From: Blasia pusilla
Taxonomy: Eukaryota > Marchantiophyta > Marchantiopsida > Blasiales
Direction of reading: 5' to 3'
DNA: 64,000 nucleotides
NCBI GenBank assembly: GCA_050084515.1
Contig: CM114272.1
Span: 15,376,001-15,440,000 of the forward strand
The notes under the pieces are model-generated. The model was not told the DNA's origin, made no database searches, and saw nothing but the letters and a program-made list of their open reading frames with translations. Position numbers and translations under genes: made by a program. Positions 54,811 to 64,000 of the stretch are shown here, in pieces. Numbering within the stretch: the first letter of the stretch is position 1; every line of letters starts with the position of its first letter.

Positions 54811-57273
54811 ATGGAGCAGTTGGTAGATCAGGGCTTCTCGCGAGAGTTGGCGTCTCAGGCATTGGCAGCGACCGGCGCGAGATCGACTGTGAAGGCCACG
54901 GAATGGATTTTGAATAAGTGCAGAGTCGAACAATCGAGGGTGAGTCCCAATGCTCCGAGGCAGCAGACGAGGATGGACCACTTCTTCCAGGGAGGAGGAG
55001 GAGGAACAAATGCTGCCGGGGCGGCGAGGGCAGGAGGTCCGACGGGAGATGCTTCTCCCCTCCTTGGAACGGAGAGCGATTCTCCTGAGGTACCCCTTGT
55101 GCAGCAGGAGGAGCAGGACGAAGATGCTTCTGGTGCAGGGGCGGGAGGGGGAGGATGGCAGGGTGTAGCGTGGCGGGGTGTGAATTCCTCTGGGATGGAT
55201 AAGGCAGGACTGCGAGATGAAGATGTTGGATCTTCAGGGTACTGCAGCAACAGGCCTGGAGAACAACAACAGCAACTGCAGCAGCCGCAGCAACAACAGC
55301 AACTGCGAGTTTATGTTGCTAGAGGTAACGCGTTGGGACCTGCAGGGGTGCGAGCTGAAGGCACTGGCCCGACAGCGAATATCGCGTCTCCCGTGTATAA
55401 ACAACACGCACTTGCGCCAGGTCCAATTCCAGAAGCTGCCGCTTCAGGAACCAAGAGACAGCGTAAGGATGGTATGTCACCTGTGCCCCTCTTCTCGCCT
55501 GCCCAATCCATCCCCAAGCGTAAACATGCTGGCGGATCCGGGGTGGGGAAGACCAATAACTTGGCTCCCCTCGCCGAGAGGATGAGACCAGCCACGATCG
55601 ACGAAGTCGTGGGGCAAGATCACTTACTTGCCCCAAGGCAAATGCTGCGGGCTTTACTTGAGAACGACACAGTGCCTTCGATCATTCTCTATGGGCCGCC
55701 CGGAACTGGAAAGACGTCGCTCGCTCGAGCGATTGCGAGGACAGTCCCAAATATTCGGTTTGTGGGCCTCTCAGCTGTGAATACCGGAACCAAGGAGGTA
55801 AAGGTGGTACTGGATGAGGCGAAGCGGAAGAAAAAGCACGGCAGCCGGACCGTGCTGTTCTTGGACGAGGTGCACAGGTTTAACAAGGCTCAGCAGGATT
55901 TGTTCCTGCCGTCCGTGGAGGCAGGACACATTGTATTCATCGGTGCTACATCTGAGAACCCGTATTTTGAGATCAATGGAGCCCTTTTATCACGCTGCCA
56001 AGTACTCACTTTGAACAAGTTGCAACCGGAGCATCTGAGGGAGGTTCTGGAAAGAGCAATTGTCGATCGCGACAGGGGAGTATTTGCTTCACTCACGGAG
56101 AATGCCTCTTCTTCCGGGGAAATTGTGATCGACGTGGAGGAAGAAGCATTGAATTTCTTAGCCGGCGCAGCAGATGGAGATGCGAGGGTGGCTTTGAATG
56201 CCATGGAAGTGGCCTGCGCCGCTGCCTTCTCCGAGGCGAAAACCCGAAGGAAAGGTCAAGTTCAGGAAGCTAGCGCCGCCGGTGGTTGTCGTGGTTCAGG
56301 GACGGAGAGACTCGGACCTTCAGGTTGCGGATCGTTGCCGAAGAAGGAATCTGCAGGTCCTTCGGTTCTTGGGACTGAGAGAGACAGGACGGGGAATGGA
56401 TTTGGCCAGAAGCGCTTTGAGGCATTAATAGAAAACGTCAAGGACCCTACATCAATAGAAGACTACACAAAACCGTTCAAGAAATTCGTGGGTGGCCGAC
56501 AGATTATCACTCCACTGAGCACCCCCAGATTCGAGCGAGAAACTCCGGGGAGTGATGTAGGGTTGGACGGAATTCCTACCGTAAGGGATAGGGGCGAAGC
56601 TGCGCTCTGTACCGAAGCTTCAGAAAGGAAAGTGGCTAACAATCCAGACGCGATCGTCCCGGACGGCGAGCATATAGACAAAAGTAGAGGTATGGTGGCC
56701 ACAGTAACACTAGCGCAAGTTCGAGAAGCCGTACAACGATCTCACTTGCTCTATGACAAAACAGGAGAAGAACACTACAACATAATTAGTGCACTGCATA
56801 AATCCATGAGAGGAGGAGATGCTGATGCCGCCATATATTGGTTAGCGAGAATGCTCGAGGGTGGTGAAGGCCCCCTGTACGTAGCTCGCAGACTCATCAG
56901 ATTTGCAAGTGAAGATGTGGGTTTGGCCGATCCCCAGGCCATGGGAGTGGCGGTTGCCTGCTACCAGGCGTGCCACTTTTTAGGGATGCCAGAGTGTAAC
57001 GTTAACCTGGCCCAATGCGCTGTCTATCTTGCTCTAGCGCCGAAGTCCGTTGTGGCATATGAAGCTATCCAGGCAGCTCAAAAGCTGGTTCGGGAGACGC
57101 ACCATAACGAGCCTGTGCCGCTTCACCTTCGGAACGCACCAATAAGAGGTTTGAAGGATATGGGATACGGGAAAGGATACGTGTATCCGCCCGGCCAGAC
57201 TGGGAATATTGAGCAAGAATATCTTCCTCCTTCTTTGCAAGGGCACAAGTTCTTACATTGGCTGGAAACGTGA
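54811..57273 (+). CDS. WRNIP1: WRNIP1/RarA-family AAA+ ATPase
   Basis: A single open frame of 820 codons. Residues 1-37 form a UBA domain (MEQLVDQGFSRELASQALAA). A PIP-box-like motif QTRMDHFF lies at 52-59, fitting PCNA binding. A Gly-rich and Gln-rich linker (Q runs near 151-168) follows. The AAA+ core spans about 255-475: Walker A GPPGTGKT (295-302), Walker B LFLDE (349-353), sensor 1 GATSENP (378-384), Arg finger in SRCQ (R395), and sensor 2 in GDARVALN (R459). A 150-residue low-complexity insert (about 476-625) precedes the RarA C-terminal domain (631-820; HNEPVPLHLRNAP, GYGKGYVYPP). Family members act at stalled replication forks in the nucleus. The Met at 54811 starts the UBA domain, so it is the natural start. 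The protein is longer than bacterial RarA (about 450) or human WRNIP1 (665) because of the insert. Confidence 0.97.
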   Translation: MEQLVDQGFSRELASQALAATGARSTVKATEWILNKCRVEQSRVSPNAPRQQTRMDHFFQGGGGGTNAAGAARAGGPTGDASPLLGTESDSPEVPLVQQEEQDEDASGAGAGGGGWQGVAWRGVNSSGMDKAGLRDEDVGSSGYCSNRPGEQQQQLQQPQQQQQLRVYVARGNALGPAGVRAEGTGPTANIASPVYKQHALAPGPIPEAAASGTKRQRKDGMSPVPLFSPAQSIPKRKHAGGSGVGKTNNLAPLAERMRPATIDEVVGQDHLLAPRQMLRALLENDTVPSIILYGPPGTGKTSLARAIARTVPNIRFVGLSAVNTGTKEVKVVLDEAKRKKKHGSRTVLFLDEVHRFNKAQQDLFLPSVEAGHIVFIGATSENPYFEINGALLSRCQVLTLNKLQPEHLREVLERAIVDRDRGVFASLTENASSSGEIVIDVEEEALNFLAGAADGDARVALNAMEVACAAAFSEAKTRRKGQVQEASAAGGCRGSGTERLGPSGCGSLPKKESAGPSVLGTERDRTGNGFGQKRFEALIENVKDPTSIEDYTKPFKKFVGGRQIITPLSTPRFERETPGSDVGLDGIPTVRDRGEAALCTEASERKVANNPDAIVPDGEHIDKSRGMVATVTLAQVREAVQRSHLLYDKTGEEHYNIISALHKSMRGGDADAAIYWLARMLEGGEGPLYVARRLIRFASEDVGLADPQAMGVAVACYQACHFLGMPECNVNLAQCAVYLALAPKSVVAYEAIQAAQKLVRETHHNEPVPLHLRNAPIRGLKDMGYGKGYVYPPGQTGNIEQEYLPPSLQGHKFLHWLET

Positions 57274-60200
57274 CATTTCATGATTCAAGGTGACTCTTCT
57301 CTTTCTTCCTGCGCTCACACTGATATCTCTATCTGGTTCCTAGCATAGCTAAAAGTCGATTGAGTTGTGGAGAACTATTTTGTTGACATCTCCCAACATA
57401 TTTTGCAAGCGCTCACTCTACTATGTGGGAAAATCCTTCCTCCTTCTCTTCAATTGATCCTCCATGAATCCCAATGACGAGAACTGTCCACCCAGAGTTC
57501 AGGTTTTGTTATTGCAAGGGCATTACAAGTACTGCCGTACAAATGCAGATAGTCTGTCATCTTCCTAAGTCGCAGGCTCTATGGTCAAAAGACTACTGCA
57601 GGCACCTCTTCATGAGGACAGTCAGTTCCTTTGAGTAATTGAAAGAGACTACTATGGTTGCTAGGGCGTTCATATTCTTCTTTTTCATGATGTGGATGGT
57701 CGTCCTGAAAGCTAAAGCATCCCACACCTCGCGACCCTTTTGGATTCCAGAAGACCAATCTCACCTGAGTCAGTCTACCCAAATCCCCTCAATTTTTGCC
57801 TATTTTGTTTCACTCCTTGTTTCATAATCCCCCATTTACTTCTGTAGACGCAGGAAGCATTTCCCATATTCCCAGTTACCCTATACCTTAGATTGTGTGG
57901 CGGGTTGTATGAAACTCTGCTGGCTTGGAATAGACCACTCCTGTGCTGGTGTTGTGAGAAGTAAGAACCTCAATCCAACAAAAGAGGTGGTCATCGACAT
58001 ATTTTGTTTCTTTTGGTATTGTGTCTTGAGTTGTGTCCTGAAGGCAGCTTGTTGACGTCAATCCTTTTTTGCAGATTTGTTGGTTTTTTTCGTTGTTGGC
58101 AGTCTGAGTTCATTAAGTTGGAGATACCTAGTAACAAAGACATTCTGAGGCGCATTAAGTACTGTTGAATGAATCAGGTCGGGTAGAAGGTAATCTTGGA
58201 TCATCAAGATCCCAGATCACACAGCAGGGTTCTCTGTGGCATCAACAGTCAAGTGTACAACTTTTTCTTGTCTTTTCTCTTTTGCTAAGAAGTAATGTGA
58301 AATTGTGGATGGACCCTCTTCTGACAATCCACAGCTTGTAGTGATATTTTGTCGAATGACCAACAAAGCTTAATTAGCCAATTTCTTGTCCCTCATTTCA
58401 AACAGTGAATGACCTTTATAAGGATCATCAATAGCTGTAGATGAGTGGAGAGGCTTGATCATCTCTTCAGTTCCCAACTTAGTGTAAAACAAACCTTTCC
58501 CAGCATAGGCATTTCTGGAAGAGTGCTGATTTCCTTCCGTCAGGAGTACACTGTAACATTCTGGCTTGCCTGGGTCAGTCATTATTTGAAACCCTTCAAG
58601 GATTCTGACCTTAAACCTTGGACTATGCATTGCCACGTGCATATGTTTTCTCATCCATCTGTATGAAGAAGCACATCCTTAAACGTTGTTTGGCTTCCTG
58701 TCTAGTCTTAAATCCAGAGTAACTTCTCTTACAAATCCCTTGTCTTCTTGGCTCCAAATTGTTGTGATAAATGATTGTGTCACATTCCTTGTTTGCTTCA
58801 TAGAAATGCTATGTCCAATTGAAAGGTGGGTCCTATGTCCCCATAATCGTAGTTAACTTGTGTTCAAATTCATACAATGACAATTGCTTATGTAGAATTC
58901 AACTTGGCACAACTTATTATTTCAGTGGGCCCCCCCAGAGTTGCAACCCAAACGCAGCTTGACCAGCCACCATGACAGTCTTGGAAGGTAAGAACAGTTT
59001 GAAATCTACCTGAATGAGGCCCATCTTTTTTCTCAGCTCAAGCATTGAAGTTGAATGTGGCTTCTTGGTATTTTTCTCTATGCCAGTGGGGTCTATGGTT
59101 GCAAGGCAATGGCAGGCACTACTTAATGAGTAAACTCTCTATCACATGAGAATTTCGGCATGTCCCTCACATTTTACCCCCAAGACGTCATGTCTCTTGT
59201 AGTATGTCACTTTTGTTAGCCTTTTTTGTTCGTGGTAAATGCCAGATCTGCATGGCTAGTGTCATGTCATGTGACCATCTCTATGTTTCTAGCATCAAGC
59301 CAGGTAGGATGCTCTAGTATTAATGCAAATCAGAGTTTCCATAACCATCTTGCACTAGTGAAAGCCTCATTTGTCCTGGTAGTCATATGCCTCAAACAAT
59401 TTGCTAGAATTGTTATACTTGACCATGTTTAATATAGTCGTTCACTTCTTTAAGATTAGATGTGAGGTTGGGATGAGGGCTTTCTTCACTCGAGGTGGAG
59501 AAATGACTCATTCTATATACAATGCAGTTCTGAAGAACTTGAGGATGTATAGAATGCAGTTTCGAAGTGCTTCATTGATGGAAGTGCTTTCATGTCCAGG
59601 AGGAAAGAGCTTCAATTCCAAGCCTTTTATGTTGTGGTTAAAACATTTAGCTTGGTAGGACTCCACTGGTTTCTGTTGTCGTCACTTGCATGTTCATTTG
59701 AGATATGGCCCACCTAAGCATAGCAAGCACTGTCATTTCTAGGCTCACTATGACCGCACTAGACTCTGTCAGATTTGTGGAACTTCTTCATTCAGTGGGT
59801 CTGCTTGTTCTATGCCGCTTCACTCCATTTACTTAGAAGGTTTCTTTCAATATCTTGTTTCTTCCAGCTTGTAATATTGCAGATACTCTAGGGTTTCTAT
59901 TCCTAATTGTAGGTGTCATGCTTACCCTTCAAATTGTAGAAAGATATCACACGATGCCGTGGACAGCCCACACTCTGATTCACCTTCTGCAGGACTTCAT
60001 CTGGGTTACCATCACACACTCAAGGATGGATTTCATGAGATTTATCGTTCAAAACAGAATGGCCTAGTTTTATTTAGATATTTCTAAGCTATCGGGAGCA
60101 GCAGGGTTCATTTCATCAGAGGTCCTTTTATCTTTTATTTTATTCTCTTGGAAACCTGTACTAGATTAATGGGTCAATAAACTTGAGCTTGAGGGGTGTG

Positions 60201-62560
60201 AATGTATTTGTTGTATCATCTGTGTGGAAAGATCTTGCCTCCTGATAGGGTTCTGTACAATCTTATAAGAGAAGTCAAATCCATTCAGTCATGGCCCCCA
60301 ACTTTTACATAATATACCTGACTTGAAGTAGCTTCAATTTTTTAAATAGGGTCCTCTTTCTCAACACTTTTGTGAGGTGGTGTTCCCATTTCGTCAACTG
60401 TCCTGATTATAATCTGCAAGGTTTCTATTATAATCTGCAAGGTTTCTAATGATTCACTATCCAGACTATGTGAATTGTTGCTTATGTTCCTATTGTTCTT
60501 ACCTATATAGTGGTCTCTAATCCCTTCAACAAGGAAAGTGGCGACTAATTGTCCAATTCCCTTGATTTCAGTCAACTAGTCACTGTAATTGAGTATACAT
60601 GGTGATGAACTGACCTCTTACAGAAACTTGATCAAATATCACCAATCGCCTGATATCAAAGTAGATTGTGAACCAATATAACACGAAACTGTTGACTTTC
60701 ATTTAGACACTCGGAATGAATCAATAGACCAGTAGGAATGGTTACTAGGTTTGATTTTCCTCACTTTTGGACTTCCAGCCATAATCACAATATACTGTGA
60801 TCCAATTCTACTCAAAGTTTTCTAGTCTAGGCATTGTCGCCAACAAGTTAACTTTCTGTTTTTATTAGTAAATGCCGGTGAAAATCTAATTGGTATGAGA
60901 TTCATGCAGATGAAAGTTTGCATGGAACCCAGGATCCATATTTGGACATCCAAAGTTTTCTAGTCTTGCTTTTGTGACTGGTTCCCATCAGTTCTCCGTA
61001 TCCGTCTAATCCTTTTTAAAAGATGAGGACAGGCCAGTGAGTTCACTTTTGGCATGGACTAGAATATCTACTCAACGATCAGATTCTTACTGAGTTGTCG
61101 GTTGTCTTTGTCTGAGTAGCTTCTTCATGCGCTTCTCCTTGCTTATATGTGTTTTGTTCTGACATGTTCTTTTATAGCTTTGGGCTTTGAGAGAGTGTTT
61201 CATAGTACTCCAGATGAAGATCTGGTGAAGTGTCTAGGAGATCACATTGTAAATTCTGATTGTATTAGATGTGGGTTATGTTTCTGATCTTTAATCTATA
61301 CCATATGGATGATGCAGGCACTGTGTGAGACGGTGCACATCAGCTCAGTTCTAAGAGTTACAAGTCCTAATGAGGCCATATCCCCTTCACTTGGCCCACA
61401 AATGAGCTCTAAATCATGGATCTCACTAGTAGCGCTTGCCACAGATTGAAGTGTGGAAATGTTCTGGCGGAGACTGGTTCTATTGAAGTTAGCTTGCAGA
61501 TTTTGACACTGTACTGGCTGGGCTGAGAGTAACTGTATGTATATCAGGGTTGGAACCCCATTTGTTGCCTTAGATGGAAACAAGGGCTGTAACTGCATGG
61601 GTAAGTTTTGTAGGTAGCTTCAGAGTTCATTACAACTCTGATTTCTGTTGTACAGGGAAATCTGGGATGAAAGCTCTTTGTGATCATTACAAAGAGGATT
61701 GCAACTGTATTCATCTAAGGGTATCATTAGGGGGAAATACCTGGTCCTTGGGAGTGGTTGAAATATCCCATTGAGGCTTGCACTAGAGGTACACTGTAGT
61801 AGCCAACCAATCATATGTGCTTCCATTAGCTGCGGGTTGTATGCTATGAAGCAGGAGCAGAAGTACATTCAGTTGAAGTTCTTTGACTGTTGTTAGGTGT
61901 TAGGATTGAGACAGGCTGCTCTGTATTTTGTCGGAAATTCTCACGTCAGATCTTTTGGGTGCGAGTTTTCATTAGTTAGCTGTTTCTTCACTGGCAGGCA
62001 TTTCCAGTGATAAACGTTTTGCGCTCTAAGCAGGCCACACTGCCAGTCACTGGAGGTGCAATAGTGGCAGCTGCACAGTGATGCAGGGATCTGGTATTTA
62101 TGGATACACAAAGATGTTTCTCACCTGGGATTGTTGGCAGGTAAAATGCTAAACGAGTGACGATGATTCAAGGATTGAAAAGACTCCACAATCTCATTGT
62201 CACTCGAGGTTAAGGGTTTCTAATGGTAGTCTCAGATCTTTTCTTGTGGAGGACTGCGACTCTGAGCTCTGTTGTGGTTGCAATGCAATCCCACTAGGGT
62301 CAACCCTGAAAGTGACTTGTATAAAAGATGGCTCTTTTTGTGCATCACGTCTGTCTGGTCGTTCTAGATCTTACAAGTTCAGTTGTGACAACTCTCTGGC
62401 AACTGTCATGCCGCTGTCTTTTCTTCTCTGCTTGACTATGGCTGCAAAGCCGCAACCAGCACCCGCTGAGAGCCCCTTTGTGGCATGTGGTATATACATA
62501 TGTGAGAATTCGTACCACGATCCTATACGTGTTAGATAAGGAGGAAAGAGGTGGATTCTT
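57274..62560. other. No confident gene downstream of WRNIP1
   Basis: Five kilobases of T-rich plus strand without recognisable domain, tandem repeat or transposon. The texture resembles introns or long untranslated sequence of a plus-strand transcript. One exon-like stretch, 61179-61288, starts after TTTTTATAG and gives GFERVFHSTPDEDLVKCLGD before a stop, but I cannot place it in a gene. Confidence 0.4.
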
Positions 62561-63680
62561 AAAGACAAAAACCATTCTTGGCTTTGGGACTCCAAACCTG
62601 AGATTCCACTCGAAGGTATGTGCACGAAGAATAAACCCACGAAAAATTTCATCGAGTGCAGTCCGTCGCACTCCACGCCTCTATACTCACTCGGCTGGGT
62701 TCAAACTCGCAGAGTTGACTCCATGCCTCTCGTCAATACCAGGCTATGAATCCTTCAGACGGGCTAAACCCTAATTTCTCGCACCCTTATCTAGCATTGA
62801 AAACGCCCTGGGGTAGCGTAGCTCAAAATCAAGCGTCGACACGGTTCGTGTCACGCTACGTGGAGAGGAGGTCCACACCCTACCCGGACACCTCCTCGTC
62901 CTCTCTTTTGGATTGATGTCCATGTGATCTACACACTCCCATGTCCACCTTTCGTCAACTGTACCAAACAGAGAATCTCCGAAATTGTCGATTGCTGCTT
63001 TACGGCTGGGGCTCGTTCCGTCTCTTCTGCATTCGTCCGATCCCTTTTCTCTCAAGGGGACCCTAAACCTACTCACCGACACCGTCTCTTTCTACACGGG
63101 AAGTAGGAGGAATAGAAGAAATGGCGCCGCAGTTGGAAGCACAAACGGAGGATTCGGGAAGAATGGATATCCCCTAAAATCCAAGTTTCACCAAACCCGA
63201 AAACAGCCGTCTTCCTAAAAGAGAACACAATAGAGAACCGGGAAAGCCACGAGAATTTGCTTTTCGAGCTTTCTTCCAGAAACTGCATCCGTTTTGGGTT
63301 TCCTGAATTTTTCTTCTTTTGTTTCTCTCGAAGGCTCTAGAGTTGTTGCTTCTAGAAGCGGCGACGGTATTGGCTTGACCGACTCCCTCAGGTTTCGTCG
63401 CGATGGTTTTGTCAAGTCCGGTCTTCGCGTCAGGTTTAGGTCACGCGGATCCGGATTCCGGTCTGGCGTCAGAGGATATTCAGCCGTAGGATCGCCTATC
63501 TATCCAGAAGGACCGAGCCCAGCGCGCCATTCTACCGCGTGTCATCACGCCTCCGGAGGTGAATCTTGTGAGCTCTAGGAGTGGAGGTTGATCATCCGAA
63601 TGATTGCGACGTGTCAAAGGAATCGCGCGCCACGTTTCAAAACTTTGTCCCTCGTGTTGAACGAAGGAGCCCAAGAGATT
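62561..63680. other. Possible promoter region of an unseen gene
   Basis: GC content rises and frames are short, with no known domain. A telo-box-like AAACCCTAA at 62766-62774 and CT-rich runs would suit a plant promoter or first exon. Direction cannot be judged. Confidence 0.3.
62766..62774 (+). promoter_or_regulatory. Telo-box motif
   Basis: AAACCCTAA is the plant telo-box, common in promoters of ribosomal and growth-related genes. A single copy of nine bases may occur by chance. Confidence 0.35.
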
Positions 63681-64000
63681 CTTATTTTCGAAGATGAATT
63701 TTACCTACTTCTTAGAATTTATCAAAAGTAAATGGCTCGTCAAATTTTTTTTTGAAAAATGAATAAATTTTATTTCATAGGATTTTTTTATAATTTTCTC
63801 ACTCGTCACCTTTCTTATTGGAATGTGAGTAGCTTGCGGATGTAATTTCTTTGCCCTATTCTAGATAAAATTATATATAATTGATCAAGTGAAAATATGA
63901 GAGTAGGCAAGTCTATTCCAACTTTTTGTATAATTTTTGACCTTTGAACTTATTAATAATTACAGAAAAAGTTGGACGAATAAGGAGTTGAAGCCAACAT
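63681..64000. other. AT-rich end of window
   Basis: AT-rich sequence with no gene or repeat recognised. Confidence 0.6.

Noticed and set aside
53920-55009. Long minus-strand ORFs upstream of WRNIP1
   Set aside because: Ser/Pro/Arg-rich products of GC-rich DNA that overlap the start of WRNIP1 and have no domain.
54950-56428. Alternative-frame ORFs within WRNIP1
   Set aside because: All are shadows of the 820-codon frame, which holds every AAA+ motif.

Overview
The window looks like an intergenic, transposon-filled stretch of a land-plant nuclear genome. The two host genes I recognise are plant-type: an intronless WRNIP1/RarA AAA+ ATPase with an N-terminal UBA domain (54811-57273, +), and the last three exons of a plant RRP7 rRNA-processing protein (30096-31266, +). 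The lineage cannot be fixed from the sequence; a non-flowering plant is my guess only.

Layout. 1-5040: AT-rich DNA without genes. 5382-26884: a nested pile. Its outer layer is Element II, a minus-strand Ty3/gypsy-type retroelement inserted in an older repeat with a 4-bp duplication (AAGG). Three things sit inside it: a 4.7-kb insert carrying a dead hAT transposase (5761-10441), Element I (12125-21659), and a solo LTR (23457-24725). 26885-28100: the rest of the old repeat and a small Helitron-like element. 28100-31270: the RRP7 3' exons and a duplicated exon-like segment. 31270-36650: mostly unassigned, with a foldback MITE and a second copy of the old repeat. 36660-50300: Element IV, a plus-strand relative of Element I, broken by the full-length Element III (37595-46050, LTRs, PBS, PPT, TSD CCGT) and by a 1-kb solo LTR (47685-48687, TSD TAGTC). 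50300-54800: AT-rich, then GC-rich non-coding DNA. 54811-57273: WRNIP1. 57274-64000: no confident gene.

Main result. Element I and its relatives form an unusual retrotransposon type. Reading on the minus strand, Element I is gag, protease, a C5-cytosine DNA methyltransferase, reverse transcriptase, RNase H, DDE integrase and PHD finger. The methyltransferase-to-PHD part lies in one frame, broken mainly by stop codons that look like C-to-T changes. Its ends are not ordinary LTRs. In both Element I and Element II the order is A1 - internal - B1 - 2 bp - A2 - B2, a split-direct-repeat layout known from DIRS/PAT elements, here joined to a DDE integrase and a purine tract. Target-site duplications and empty sites fix the boundaries of both insertions. 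A retroelement carrying its own DNA-methylation writer and a histone-reader finger, with split repeats and a palindromic B1/A2 joint, is the candidate for a previously undescribed system.
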